Shown piece by piece: positions 11,701 to 22,520 of a DNA stretch of 64,000 nt (positions within the stretch are counted from its first letter, which is position 1; the number at the start of each line of letters is the position of its first letter). The DNA is from Typhlomys cinereus. Its lineage: Eukaryota > Chordata > Mammalia > Rodentia > Platacanthomyidae. The notes beneath the pieces are model-generated. The model had not been told where the DNA came from. It did no database searches and saw only the letters and a list, made by a program, of their open reading frames with translations. A program made the translations under genes and the position numbers. The DNA is taken from assembly GCA_023101885.1 (NCBI GenBank), contig JALPQD010000629.1, positions 933,078 to 997,077 on the forward strand, in the 5' to 3' direction.

Positions 11701-12212
11701 GCTGAGCCATTTAGTAGCTACAAAGCACAGTGGGCAGCTAGGACAGGAAGCTGGTGGTCAGAGCTCCTGGGCTCTCACCCTAGACCTGCCACTCGCTCCT
11801 CAGGTGACGCCAGGCAAGCCCTGGGCCCTTCGTTTCTTCGTTTGCAGAGCAGGTCCCTGGCCTGATGGGAAAGACTTGGGAGACTGTGAGGTGACCCGCT
11901 TCACCAAGAGGAGGCTGGGGGATGAGGGAGGGGGTGGGCTTCTGTGAGAGGTTAGAGGATGGCATAGAGCTGTAGGCCAGCCATGGCTGGCGGAGGCCAG
12001 TCTGCTGGACTGCAGGAAATCTTATTTGGAAGTTTCAAGTCAGCACCCCAAGCCCATTACTGCTGTCCACAGGGGGTGGGGGGGCCAGATCCTCTTAGCT
12101 GAGAGAATTGAGAGGCAAAGAGGGGGAGCAGCAGTGGCTGGTGCCTGGGTGTGTGATTTCTCGCTTGCACTAATCCTAGCATGGAGCTGGGGACAGGCAG
12201 GGGACCAACAAG

Positions 12213-12265
<53 letters not shown>

Positions 12266-12274
12266 TGTGTGTAT
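12213..12274. repeat. (GT)n microsatellite
   Basis: Around 30 GT units with one TCT interruption near the end; a CT-rich stretch follows. Confidence 0.95.
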
Positions 12275-12420
12275 AGTGTTCTCTCTCTTGCTCACTCTCT
12301 CTCTCGTCCACAGTGGGTTGCAGGAGGGTGCATGCAGATACACAGGTCTGCATTGAGGAGCTGGAGGATTTGGAATTGAGGCTATAGTACCTGTAAATAA
12401 GTGTTAATCTGTTTGCCCGT

Positions 12421-12701
12421 ATACTGTGTGTGTGGGTGATTTAGTGTGTGGGGTCTGTGTGTCTGTCTCTGTGTCTGTGTCTGTGTGCGTGTGTGTCTGT
12501 ATGTGTCTATGTGTCTGTGTGTGTCTAGCTGTCTGTGTGTGTGTCTAGCTGTCTGTGTGGGTCTATGTGTCTGTGTGTGTCTGTGTGTGTGTGTGTCTAG
12601 CTGTCTGTGTGTGTGTCTAGCTGTCTGTCCCTGTGTGTGTGTCTGTATGTGTCTATGTGTGTGTGTGTCTATGTGTCTGTGTATGTGTCTAGCTGTCTGT
12701 C

Positions 12702-12755
<54 letters not shown>
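12421..12755. repeat. GT/CT minisatellite ending in a pure GT run
   Basis: Imperfect tandem units built around CTAGCTGTCTGTGTGTGTGT, with the CTAGCTGTCTGT motif occurring at least five times between 12525 and 12700. A pure GT array follows at 12706-12753. It reads open in several frames purely because of the period. Confidence 0.9.
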
Positions 12756-12757
<2 letters not shown>

Positions 12758-13870
12758 GTTCGTGTTGCGTACTGTGCTCCCGTGCACGTGGGCATCTGTG
12801 TTTGAGGTGCGCCCTGTCCCTGCGTCTCCTCATGGTTGTGTACATAGCAGAATAATGGCTGGGGCGGTTGGCTCCCCCATTAGACCCGCCTGGGGGCTGG
12901 CTCTAGTCAGCCATCAAATGGAGGAGCTGGGCTTGGGCGGCGGCCCTGCCTCCCGCGCTGGGTCACCCGCGCTGGGCGCATGCTGTGTAACCTGCCTGGA
13001 CACAGGTTTGTGGCACCCACGGCCGCCCCAGCTCAGCCTACTTTCAGGGCAGTTCCCACAAAACCCTGACAGTGGGACGGCCACCCCCGCCAGTGCCCCT
13101 GTGGCAGCTTATCCCAGTCGAAGGTGCAGAGTGCATTAGCACCATGCTGGGCCAGGGCTGGAGCCGCCCTGAGGCTCAGCAGGCACAGCCCTGTCTATGC
13201 CAAGCCCGCGGGTCCTTTGGGACATGCAGCGTGTGGACAGAGGGCAGTAGCAGGCGGCCGGTTACCCAGGCGGTGCGACAGGGTAAGGGCTCTCCCGCTG
13301 GCTAAGCCGGGGCTTCGAGGGGCCGTTTGGCGAGCAGGAGAGGAAGGTTCTGAGTACACACATGCTGTAGCATGCATGTGTGGCCATGCAAGGCTGCAAT
13401 GTAAGCATGCCTGGTTGTGTGAGTTCCAGCCTTTCTCAGATTACACTGGGAGACGGGGGAGACTTGTCTCTACCCTTCCCTGGCCACCAATGAGCACCCT
13501 CCAGCCAGAGGGGTGCAGTTGCCATCATAATCCACATGGAACCATACGCCCTGCTTCTGGGACAGAACTGAGACCCGTCCTGGGGGCGGGAGGAGGGCTG
13601 GACAGAGGAAGACGCCTCCTCCCAGATGGATGGAGAGGGATTCCCTGTGCCGCTCCATCTCAGGGGGTCCCCCAACTCCCCCTCTGCATCCTTCTAACCC
13701 AGGGGGCCAGCACGGAGGAAGACCGGCTGACCTTTACCGGGGACAGACAGTGTGGGAGGAACTTCTCTTTCCCTCTGGGGAGCTGCAGAAGGCAGCAGAC
13801 TGAGACCAGCAGGTGAAAGGATTGCCCGGGGCCGGAGCCTCAGCCCTGAACTCCAAATCTAAAGGAAATG

Positions 13871-13993
13871 TGGTAAAGCTGCTGGGGAGCCTGTAACCCC
13901 AGAACTCAGCAGTTGGAGGCAGGACGAACAGGAATTCAGGGTCAGCCTCAGCTACATAGAGGTTGAGATCAGCCTGGGCTACATGAGGCTTCG

Positions 13994-14029
<36 letters not shown>

Positions 14030-14150
14030 CCCAGCATGGTAGATCGTGGCTGTTAAATCTAGTACTGTGGGAGACTAAGATTGAAGAATGGTTCTGAGTT
14101 CAAGGAAAGCCTGGGCTACATACACGGTACCTCAAAAAAAGAAAAGGGGG
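13871..14150 (+). mobile_element. Two B1-like SINE copies in tandem, separated by (CA)n
   Basis: The first copy shows CCTGTAACCCCAGAACTCAG and ATCAGCCTGGGCTACATGAG, then a CA run at 13995-14028. The second shows CCCAGCATGGTAGATCGTGG and AAGCCTGGGCTACATACACG, then a short A-rich end. Both are on the + strand and diverged. Confidence 0.75.
13995..14028. repeat. (CA)n microsatellite between B1 copies
   Basis: A perfect CA run placed where the A-rich tail of the first B1 copy should be. Confidence 0.95.
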
Positions 14151-14815
14151 GATCCTCCAGCTTTCAGGACTCCTCCCAGCTTGCAGGACCCCCTCCAGCA
14201 TCATCTGGTCCGGGGCTCTCAGGGCAAATGCTGTTCCTCTCAGGAGTGGGGGAGGGGAGCCCTCAGGGGACCAGTCCCAGACCCAAACAGGTCCCCAGAG
14301 CCTTTGAGCCGATGACCAACCCCGCACCCCGGTCTTCTCAGCCCTCGCCTCCCTCTCCCCACAGAGCCGAGCCTGCTACGCAGCCCCGACTGTGTTCGCA
14401 GCCCCGGCTGCGGCACCTCTAATTGCAGCCTCGCTCCCTCCCGAGCTACACTTGGTTATCACAGAGGGCGCAGAGCTTCCAGCTTGGCCCCTCGGTCCCA
14501 GGCCCTCGGGCCAGCTCAGGAACCGAGAGAATTAATCACATTCTCCCATCCCCTCCTTTTAAAGTAGGGGAGCTCGCCGGCACATCCCAGGGGAGGGGGT
14601 TGGGAGGAGAGGCTCGCGAAAGGGAGCCCCCCCCTTCCCCTCCACCCTCAAAAGCAGCAGGCTTCTCCCCAGGGGCGGATGAGACTGGCCCCTCATTGAT
14701 TTAGCTGGTCCAGGCTGGGACTGATTTGGAGTATGGGATGGGGGAGGGGGGGTGGCAAGGGGGAGGAGAGGAAGGTAGGGCTGTCAGTCAAACTGACGGA
14801 CAGCCCCGAGATTTG

Positions 14816-14905
14816 CCTTCAGATAAAACTTTACAGATGTGAAGGTCGGTATTGATTTTGAGTTAGTAACGGTAACGTACCAAGAAGTAATACATTAGTG
14901 GGAGC
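14816..14905. promoter_or_regulatory. Candidate conserved non-coding element in PAX7 intron
   Basis: TTCAGATAAAACTTTACAG, TATTGATTTTGAGTTAG and AACGGTAACGTACC form an AT-rich unique island flanked by G-rich DNA. ATTGAT-type and GATAAA cores are visible. No repeat explains it. Confidence 0.35.
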
Positions 14906-17704
14906 AAGGTCACCGGGAAAAAGTAAACCCCACCCGGGGAGAGGCCTCGGCATTCCTGAGGGGGGTGCCTTACCACACCAGGCCAGGACTTCCTCAAGTT
15001 CAAAAGTTTGCCCGCCCAGACTTCAGCTGGGCCCCACTCGGTGGGCAAGACGCTTCCTGCTTCTGGGGGCACAGAGGGACTTCCAGGGGTCCCCCCCCCG
15101 GGCCAGGCGGAGAGGGCCAGTGAGGCCTGGGGCAGCGGAGGGTTGAGAGTGGGGGAAGACCCCCGGTTGGGAAGACCTAAGGCCCAGTGATGCGCAGCCA
15201 GGGAAGGAAGTCTTGGGTGCAGATCCTACCATGATTGTTGAGTGACTGTATGATCTACGATGACTTTTGGACTTTCTCATGTCTCAGTTTCCCCATCTGC
15301 AGAATGGGGGTAAGAAACTCATTTGTGTGGGGGAACTACTGCGGTGACCCCCTCCCCAGATGCAACCTGACTGTGGTCATCTTTCCTCCGTGGCCCAATT
15401 CAGCTCTCTTGGGTGGGTCGACGGGGGTCCCATCTGTTAGCTGGGAAGCTTCTCTGCCTGGTGATGAAGTGGGAACCTTTGATCCACAGACCCCCGGGGG
15501 CCAGAAGGACTAAGCCTGTGGCACACACATCTCTCATTCACACCTACCCCAGATGTGGATTTGATTTGATGTTCCAGGCCAAATCCCATTGAGCAAATCT
15601 CATTATGGGGGGAAACCTCCCTGGGCCGAGCTGTTTCTGAGAGCTGTTTGTTACCAGAAAGGGTCCAAGGCCGTCAGGCCACCCGGCACCACACACACCC
15701 CTTGTGACCAAGAACCTTGGGGGCCTCGGAGCTTCCAGAGCTTTCTCTTCTCAACATTGACCTTCTGGCTATTTCTTAAGCCTGCTGGGTGTGTTCCCAC
15801 CACGGGGCCTTTGCACTTGTAGGTCCCCCACCTGCCTAGAAAGCTCTTTCTGCTGTGAGCATCTTCCCATGGCTGGTTCTTTTGGATTTGCTGGATAGTC
15901 TGTCTCTGAGGAGATTTTCCCTGCCCCCCCCCATCCCTTGTACCTTTCTCTTTGACTTCCATAGCAGATTTTAGGGTCAGAAATTAACCTTTTTCCATCT
16001 GCCTACACTGAAACTGTTCTTTACACGTGCTATGACCGGCTTAGGTGGCCCGTCCAGCCAGTGCTCCATAGATACTGCACGAATTCGGCAGAGGCTTTCT
16101 GAACTTATCACGGTCAGCAGAAGGCAGGCAGACACTGGAACTGCGGAGAATCAGAGAATCTACGTCTAGGTCCATAGTAGCATCCCATGGCGTGTTTGTT
16201 GAATGAATAGCACAACCTTTGGTATTGCTGGGGCATAAAGGGAGGGGTAGGCAGGGGGTGGCAGGAGCTGGGACAGACAAGGTTGGATCACAAGAAAGGA
16301 CTGAGGGGCCGAGCTGCTGCTGGTCCTTGAGGGCCGGGCTCACATTCGGTGGCAGTTCTGTAAGTGTATCTGAGGGGGCATCTGCCACAGCTGGGCCAAG
16401 GATGTGCAGCCCCCTGTCCACACCCTGATGGCCTTCTTCCTCTCTTCCCCCCATCTCTTCTCAGCGGGGCATCTTGGCAAAGGGCGGGACCCCAGGATCA
16501 AGCCGGGTACCCACTCTCGGTCAAGGGCCTTCAGTCCCCCACTGTGTCCCGAACAAAGGAAAGAGGATTCTAAGTCCATTTTTAGTTCTGAGACCCCCAG
16601 GAGGGGACCGAGTCAGTGGGGGAAGGAACTGGTGACAATGTCTTACTTTAGGTGGAAAGCGGGATCTAGCCTGGGAACCCAACAGGCAACTAGGGGAAGA
16701 GTGGGGTCCCCCAGCTGCAGGGTGGTTTTACACTTCCCAGTTAGTCCTCCTCTCTCTTGACTGGGGAGAAGGTCAGAAAGCCGGGGATGCAGCCCTGGGG
16801 CCACAGGCTTAGTCCGGGGGGTGGAAGGCTTCAGGCTCAGCCTAAGGCGCTACCATCCTCAGGCCACCATAGCCCAGCACCCCGCCGTCCACCTTACGGT
16901 GACAAAAAATCCAGAAAACGTCCCTGTATGCGGGGTGAATCTGCGAGCCCCCCCCCCCCCCGCGCGCTCAGCCTGGACTCCAGCTGCCCCCCATCCTGCC
17001 TTCCAGCTCCCCTCGACAGGGCGAGTCTTCAAGCCCTCTGCGCCCACCCTGGACCCAGACATGTGGTCCCCCCACGCCCCGCCCCTCCTCCCAGCTCCCC
17101 GGGACTGGACGCATCTCTCTTCCTACAAACCTGGAGTCACCCCGTGTCCTTGCCGGCTTCACATGACGCTGTGTACCCTGAACCCCACCGGCAGAGCCAG
17201 CGGCGGCCTTCAGACTTTGGCTCTAGAGAAGGGCAGGGGCAAAGGCTGGGACCCCAGGGTGAGGGTAGACGCTAGGACACCTGTGGAGCGCCCGCTGTCC
17301 TCAGGGTGTCCAAGCCCCCGAGGAGGCCCCGTACCCTTTGTCTACTGACTGGCCAAGAATCACATTATTCTGTCCCTGAGGAGAGACCCTCAAGCGGGTT
17401 CGGACTGGACATTACGAGTCGGTGACAGGCCAGCTGGGGCCATGAAGCGGCCAGTTGACTGTCAGACCGGCCTTGGAGGATCTGACAGGATCTTGGCTTC
17501 TCTGGACTTCAGTGTTTCTATCTGAAAAAATGGGAGCCATCCTTTCCCCGTGCAGCTCTCTAGAACTCTGGTCCAGGGAGTGTCACGGGGTGAATGGCCA
17601 TGAGGGGGTGTCAAGAAGGCTTGTGGGAATCGGGTGCTGTTCCCCAGTTTATACCCACGCTCAGGGAGATGTGTGTCTAAATCTCAGTGCTCGTTTCAGT
17701 TACT

Positions 17705-18075
17705 CTGTAGTTGCTGTGATTAAAAACGGGACCCAAACTCTTTAGTGGTGCCAAGGCTTATTCATGGTCTTGATCCCAGGTCACAGGAGTGATTGATACC
17801 AGCATAAGGAACTGGCCACGCTGTATCCACAGGAAGGCTCATAGGGGGCATCCTTCTAGCTTGCCACGCTGCTAAATGGTCAGCAGCTCTCTCCATCTTG
17901 CCCCTCTGTCCAGGGAATTATTCCTTCCCACTGTGGGCTCAGTCTTCCCACCGCAGACTTGCTCAATGGCTTGTCTTGAATGAATGATTCTTCATAAGTG
18001 TACCTAAAGGCTCAGTTCTCAGTTGTCATAGCGACACATAAAAACCAACCTCTACATCTCCCGTCATCCTCTCAG
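17705..18075 (+). mobile_element. Diverged medium-length interspersed repeat (type A)
   Basis: It starts with GTAGTTGCTGTGATTAAAAA, the same opening idea (TTGCTGTGATAA) as the copies near 25513 and 44166. It continues with decayed body words, including CTCCATCTTGCCCC and ACTGTGGGCTCAGTCTTCCC. The family may be a rodent hAT-like or MaLR-like repeat; I could not assign it with certainty. Confidence 0.45.
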
Positions 18076-18140
18076 CCACCCTCTTGAGGTGTACACCTTT
18101 GCCACCTCAACTAGGGGAGACGCCTCTCCCTAGTGCATCC

Positions 18141-18352
18141 ATGCACGCATGCGCGCATCTGTTGATGTGTCATTCATGCATACATGCATTCATTCATTCC
18201 ACTAACAGGCCCTGGGTGCCCCTTATCTAGTTTGTGCATTCATTCATTGGTGCGTGCATTCATTCACTTATTCATCTTATAACCCAGTTATGTCATTCAT
18301 GCATGCATGCGTTGATGCATGTGTGCATGCATGCATTGCTACATGCATTCAC
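18141..18352. repeat. CATT/ATGC tetranucleotide-rich region
   Basis: Interspersed ATTCATTCATTC and GCATGCATGC words with alternating purine-pyrimidine stretches (GCATGCGCGCAT). It ends about 275 bases before PAX7 exon 8. Confidence 0.75.
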
Positions 18353-18606
18353 CAGAAGGTTGACCCCTAATGCCGTTCCCTAGGAATAGTGAAGTAACTA
18401 TGGGCTAGCCCTGCCCCGCCCCCAACGCTGTCAGTGGGGAGAGGCGGGGCCAGGACTTGGGCAAGAGAAACACTGTAGGGCCAGCGTCCGTCTCCTACAT
18501 GAGGGCGTGCCAACCGGGTAAACTGAGGACATGATGCTGCCGGACCTGCCCCAGGCTAGCCAGCCGTCTCAGTCCCCGTGAGCCCAACCCGGGGTCCACC
18601 CTCCAG

Positions 18607-18627
18607 CGCTGACCGTCTCTCCCACAG
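18607..18627 (+). promoter_or_regulatory. PAX7: Splice acceptor of PAX7 exon 8
   Basis: The intron ends in a short pyrimidine-rich stretch, GACCGTCTCTCCCACAG, with AG at 18626-18627. The tract is interrupted by a few purines, so it is of moderate strength. The GTA codon directly after it gives the Val that opens the exon in known PAX7 proteins. Confidence 0.85.
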
Positions 18628-18874
18628 GTAATGAGCATCCTCAGCAACTCCAGCGCGGTGCCCCCGCAGCCACAGGCCGACTTCTCCATCTCCCCGCTGC
18701 ACGGGGGCCTGGACTCCGCCTCCTCCATCTCGGCCAGCTGCAGCCAGAGGGCCGATTCCATCAAGCCGGGAGACAGCCTGCCCACCTCTCAGACCTACTG
18801 CCCGCCCACCTACAGCACCACGGGCTACAGCGTGGACCCCGTGGCTGGCTACCAGTACGGCCAGTATGGCCAGA
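18628..18874 (+). CDS. PAX7: PAX7 penultimate coding exon (exon 8), C-terminal transactivation region
   Basis: This exon encodes 82 codons plus one base of the paired-box/homeodomain transcription factor PAX7, a nuclear regulator of neural crest and muscle satellite cells. The frame starts [16 protein letters not shown], continues through [14 protein letters not shown] and [16 protein letters not shown], and ends [17 protein letters not shown], which I recognise as the PAX7 C-terminal half. The paired domain, octapeptide and homeodomain lie in earlier exons outside the window. The acceptor is the CCCACAG ending at 18627. The donor is CAGA/GTGAGT, so the exon ends in phase 1 and the leftover A joins CT of the next exon to make a Thr codon. 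The exon is rich in Ser, Pro, Tyr and Gln, as expected for the PAX3/PAX7 activation region. GC-rich codon use contrasts with the surrounding repeats. A few residues differ from the human protein as I remember it (Ser for Pro in SNSS, Thr for Ala in SQTY), which fits an ordinary orthologue. I am very sure of the gene; the exon number follows the usual human numbering. Confidence 0.96.
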
Positions 18875-18880
18875 GTGAGT
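18871..18880 (+). promoter_or_regulatory. PAX7: Splice donor of PAX7 exon 8
   Basis: CAGA/GTGAGT matches the donor consensus well on the intron side (GTGAGT) but has A rather than G as the last exon base. The frame joins perfectly to the 27248 exon. The non-consensus last exon base may help explain why read-through isoforms occur in mammals; that is inference. Confidence 0.85.
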
Positions 18881-18954
18881 GTCCCCTTCCCTCGCCCCCT
18901 CCCCCGCCTCCAAGGGGCTTTGCTCATTCCTGGGGAGCTACAAAGTGGTGGTAG
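18875..18954 (+). other. PAX7: Read-through tail after PAX7 exon 8 (alternative short C terminus)
   Basis: If the exon 8 donor is not used, the frame continues as [16 protein letters not shown] and ends at a TAG at 18952-18954, adding 26 codons after GQYGQ. Human PAX7 has an annotated isoform made this way, with a longer tail beginning SECLVPWASP (recalled from memory). Downstream sequence here still resembles the human tail at the nucleotide level, for example GAGCTACAAAGTGGTGG near 18937, and CCCCTTTCACAGATGGG near 18970. The early TAG would truncate it. Whether this species makes the transcript cannot be judged from DNA alone. Confidence 0.5.
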
Positions 18955-19189
18955 TGAAGTGTGGATGCCCCTTTCACAGATGGGCAAATGGAGGCCCCGG
19001 AAGGAAAGAGAACTGACCTGGTGGCTCTGAGCGGGACATCAGATTCAGGTTACCTCCTAGGTAGGGAGGGACAGCCTATGTTCTTGAACGCTGAAAAAAA
19101 AAAACCTATATAGCAACATCTGAAGATGCCACTGTGTCTTCCAATAGCCTTGTTTTAGAATTTAAAAAGTAACAAGTAGATTTGTTGTT

Positions 19190-19360
19190 ATTATATATTT
19201 TTTGAGAGTTCCGTAGCACCCATGTGGAGGTCAGAGGTCAACTTTCAGAAGTCAGTTCTCTCTTCCATCATGTGGGTTGTGGGAATCAAACCCAGGTCTC
19301 CAGGTTTCCTCACAGGTGCCTTTATCCACGGAGGCCTCTCGCCAGCTCCACAAGTTGAAT
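19190..19360 (-). mobile_element. B3-like SINE, inverted
   Basis: GTGGAGGTCAGAGGTCAAC, CATCATGTGGGTTGTGGG and CAAACCCAGGTCTCCAGG, followed by TTTATCCACGGAGGCC and CTCGCCAGC, are the inverted landmarks of B3/B2-type SINEs. Confidence 0.75.
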
Positions 19361-19509
19361 CATTTTCACTGACGTCTTTCGTTTGACTCAGTATAGCCAA
19401 AAGAAGATCCCCGGGCACACACCCGCACGTGACGATTTAATGCGAGAGTTTCCACTCTCTGGCTCACACCACACTGGATGTCTTTGACATTCAGTGGGTC
19501 TGTTGTTTC

Positions 19510-19725
19510 TGTGTGAGGCCAGTACTGGGGGCTGAACCGAGGGCTCAATCGCCTTAGACAAGTTTTCTACCATGGTGCTCTGCCCCCAGTCCCCCTTTTA
19601 CCTGGCTTGGAGACAGTCTCCCTAAGTTGCCCAGGTAGACCTTGGACTTGCAATTCTTCCACTTCAGTCTGCGGATACCTGGGCTCACAGAGCTACCCCT
19701 CCAGGCCTGGCTGGGGGGGGTGCCC
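19510..19725 (-). mobile_element. ID/B1 composite SINE, inverted
   Basis: GCCAGTACTGGGGGCTGAAC and GCCTTAGACAAGTTTTCTACC form an inverted tRNA-type head. GGAGACAGTCTCCCTAAGTTG and CTTCAGTCTGCGGATACCTG are an inverted B1. The element sits in the PAX7 intron after exon 8. Confidence 0.65.
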
Positions 19726-19788
19726 TACTATGTTTGAGCCCCAGTTGAATCCAGGCACGAGGTTTTCATCAAAAAATAGTCAGTCCTG

Positions 19789-20100
19789 AGCTGGGGCTAT
19801 GGGTCAGCAGTTAAAGCTTTTGCCTTATAAGCAAAAGGACCCGCGTTCCAGTCCCCAGATCCCACATGAAAATGGCAGGTGAATACGGCGGAGGCCTGCA
19901 ATGCCAGCCCTGGAAGGCAGAGCCTGGGCAACCCCAAAGCAAAGCACTAAGGAGGTAGAGCCATCCAGGATGATTTCTGATGTCACCCTCGGGCCCCCAC
20001 AGGCACACACACTCAAGTGCCTTCTGACACACACACCTACAGCCATTCACACACAAAGTACACACTTACACATGCATACACACAATAGCCAATCTGTATT
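19789..20100 (+). mobile_element. tRNA-headed composite SINE, older type
   Basis: Head GAGCTGGGGCTATGGGTCAG with B-box region GCGTTCCAGTCCCCAGATCC, body CAGCCCTGGAAGGCAGAGCC and ATCCAGGATGATTTCTGATG, then CA-rich tail. Many mismatches to the other copies indicate age. Confidence 0.8.
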
Positions 20101-20916
20101 TAAATTTACATAAAGTTTCTAATCAAGGACGATCTTCTCACCCACATTGTTCCAATAGACTCCTAAGTTGTTTTTTTTTTTTTTTAGCCAAGCAATAAGT
20201 AAGTCGAAGATGAGTTTTCTATATTTCAATTTCATAAAATGAAGTAACATCCAAGATTCAGGTCCCTGTTGATCTAAGCGCAGGTCACAGGCTGGGCAGC
20301 CACAGGACCCAGCATGGTGGGGGATGGGCTGTCTCCCGGCTGTGCACAGGGGGTGGCTGTGTGGGACTCCATCCCCTGTCCCACCCCCTCACAAGCCCGC
20401 TGCAGCTGTGGTCTCCTTGCACCTTGCCTTAGGGAGAGATACCAGACCCTCACACCAGCGCCGGGGAAAGAGGGGCTTGGCTGTAACCTCTGGCCACCTT
20501 ATGGGGCCAACGGCAGGGCAGATCCAGACAGGTCAGGGGGCCAGCGGCCACAGGGCTGCCCTCCTGCCACCTCCCAGACAAGCGTCACCTGCTGGTGTCA
20601 AACTAATCAGGAGGGCCTGTGGGGAACGCTAGGCCTCCGGCCCGAGGGCGGCTTCTCCAGCTGCCGCCACACCGGCCTCTGCTTCCTGCGCCCCGGCCTC
20701 ACAGCCTTGGTCTCCACTGCTAAATGAGGGCCAGCTGTAGGGGCCTTGACCTGCATGCGGATCCTCCGCTTGTGCACGCTCGCACATGCAAACGCAGCAC
20801 GGGCATGTTAGGATCTGAGTGTCGGTGATGGGTCTGAGCATCTCGGCAGCTGAGTTGTGTGTGCATCTTTGCAAATCAGTGACTGTGTGCGTGCTAGTGT
20901 GCATGTATGCGTGCGT

Positions 20917-20918
<2 letters not shown>

Positions 20919-20960
<42 letters not shown>
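20919..20960. repeat. (TG)n microsatellite
   Basis: About 21 perfect TG units, preceded by GTGCATGTATGCGTGCG alternation. Confidence 0.95.
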
Positions 20961-20961
<1 letters not shown>

Positions 20962-21099
20962 AGCTGAATCAGAGATGAGTTTTCTGTATTTAAGTTACTT
21001 AAAACTAAGTAAACATCTGACACTCAGCTCCCCACGGAGCTAAGCGTGGGTCACGTGCTGGACAGCTGCAGGACACAGCACGGTGGGAGATCATGTGAT

Positions 21100-22205
21100 G
21101 CCACATGGGTGCATGTGATTACACACATATGCACCCACACGACTGTTGTGTGCACATGTGAAATGCCTGTGGGCTTATGTGTATGCATACATGTGCGTGT
21201 TTCAATGTGCATGTAGGTGGGCACGCGTGGGCTGGCATGTCACGTATTTGGTGTGCATTTACAGATATGTGCGTCTCACTTGGAACTGTGTGCTGAGCAT
21301 GTATGCATATGCACAGATATATATGACAGCCGTGTGTGGCTGTGTGCACATACATAGAGGCTTCCTGTGGGGTCTGTACCCATCCTTGAAGGTGTCTGTG
21401 ATTACATATGTTTGGGTGCCTGCGGAGGTGTGGAATGTGGAACTGTGGGCGTGACCGTGGGAGTGAATATGTATGTAATGTGTGTGTGATTGCATGCAAC
21501 TGTGTGTGACTGTGTGCATGATTGCATGTGAATTGTGTGACTGTGCATGACTGCATGTGACTGCGTGTGACTGTGTGCATGATTGTATGTGAATGTGTGT
21601 GACTGTGTGACTATGTGCATGACTGCATGCGAATGTGTGTGATTGTGTATGTAACTATATGCATGATTGCATGTGAATATGTACATAACTATGTGCCACT
21701 GTGAATGTGTGTGATTGCAGATGACCATGTGCATGACTCTAAATGTGTTCATGACTTGCATAAATGTATGTATAACAGTTTGTGTGCATGACTGTGTGTG
21801 AATGTGTGTGACTATGTGTACACATGTGTGCATGACCGCATGTAAGTGGGTACATAACTGCATGCGCTGTGAATGTGTGTGACTGCAGATGAATATGTGC
21901 ATAACTCTGAATGTGCACATGACTGCATGTGAATGCATGACTGTGTGTGTGTGTGAAAGTGTGCATGACTGCCTGGGAATCCAGATATGTGAATCTGGGT
22001 GTAAATGCGTGACTATGCATGTGAAATTGTGTATGACTATGTGAGTGTGTGCGTGACTGAGTGTGAATCTTTTTGCAAGTGTGTGACTGTGTGAACGTGT
22101 GCGTGACTGAGTGTGATGCGTCACTCTGTGGTGCGTGTGTAAGTGACTTTGGATGTGTAATTGGGTGTGAATGTGCGTTTGATCGTGTGTGAGCATGCGC
22201 GTGAG
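21100..22205. repeat. TGTG/CATG minisatellite, about 1 kb
   Basis: Imperfect tandem units around GTGACTGTGTGCATGACTGC, with a period close to 30 bases, are densest from 21475 to 22205; a looser GT-rich lead-in starts at 21100. The antisense frame stays open for over 300 codons as a His-Thr-Ser repeat, an artefact of the period and not a gene. Confidence 0.85.
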
Positions 22206-22352
22206 CGTGCCCATGGCCTCGTGTGTGTGGCGTGTGGGGAGCACACCTCTGCACACGTCTGTGACCGGGATGCGCCCTGTGCACGGGAGCCTTTGCAGCG
22301 CGGCCTGGTGACCGTCTGGCCCGCGCACAACTCAGCCAGGCGCGGGACACAC

Positions 22353-22520
22353 ATGCTCTTGATAAAAGATTGGAGGGCAGCAGCCCGGTGCGGCCGGCCC
22401 GGGGCAGGCGTTAGTCACACCCGGAGCCTGGAGCCCGTGCCCTGCTCCGGGGCGCCTGCCCAATTCGGAAATAAAATTAACCCTGAAGTCAGCGTGGGGC
22501 GGTGGGGGAGGGGGATCAAA
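22353..22520. promoter_or_regulatory. Candidate conserved non-coding block in PAX7 intron 8
   Basis: Unique sequence right after the GT minisatellite, with CTCTTGATAAAAGATTGG and CAATTCGGAAATAAAATTAACCC. Retained CpGs and a GATAA/ATTAA mix suggest constraint. No function shown. Confidence 0.3.

Larger units (their letters stand above)
1..18627 (+). other. PAX7: PAX7 intron upstream of exon 8 (3' part)
   Basis: No PAX7 exon was found here: none of the homeodomain or paired-domain peptides appear in any frame, so the previous exon lies before the window. The intron is mostly GC-rich unique sequence. Features found are listed separately: B1, B3/B4-like and tRNA-headed SINEs, CA/GT arrays at 3178, 8351, 11039, 12213, 12706 and 13995, and AT-rich blocks at 6110, 7571, 9811 and 14816. 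Stretches 1-2900, 4070-6100, 9000-9800, 10250-10900, 12800-13860, 14150-14810 and 14910-17700 are unique-looking and hold nothing I can name beyond short homopolymers and the blocks listed. Confidence 0.8.

Noticed and set aside
16757..17348. Overlapping 172- and 175-codon frames in the PAX7 intron
   Set aside because: GC-rich DNA lacks stop codons by composition; two overlapping frames are equally open and neither resembles a known protein or a PAX7 exon.
21402..22328. 308-codon open frame on the - strand
   Set aside because: It is the translation of a GT/CATG minisatellite (His-Thr-Ser repeats), open because the repeat lacks stop words in that frame.
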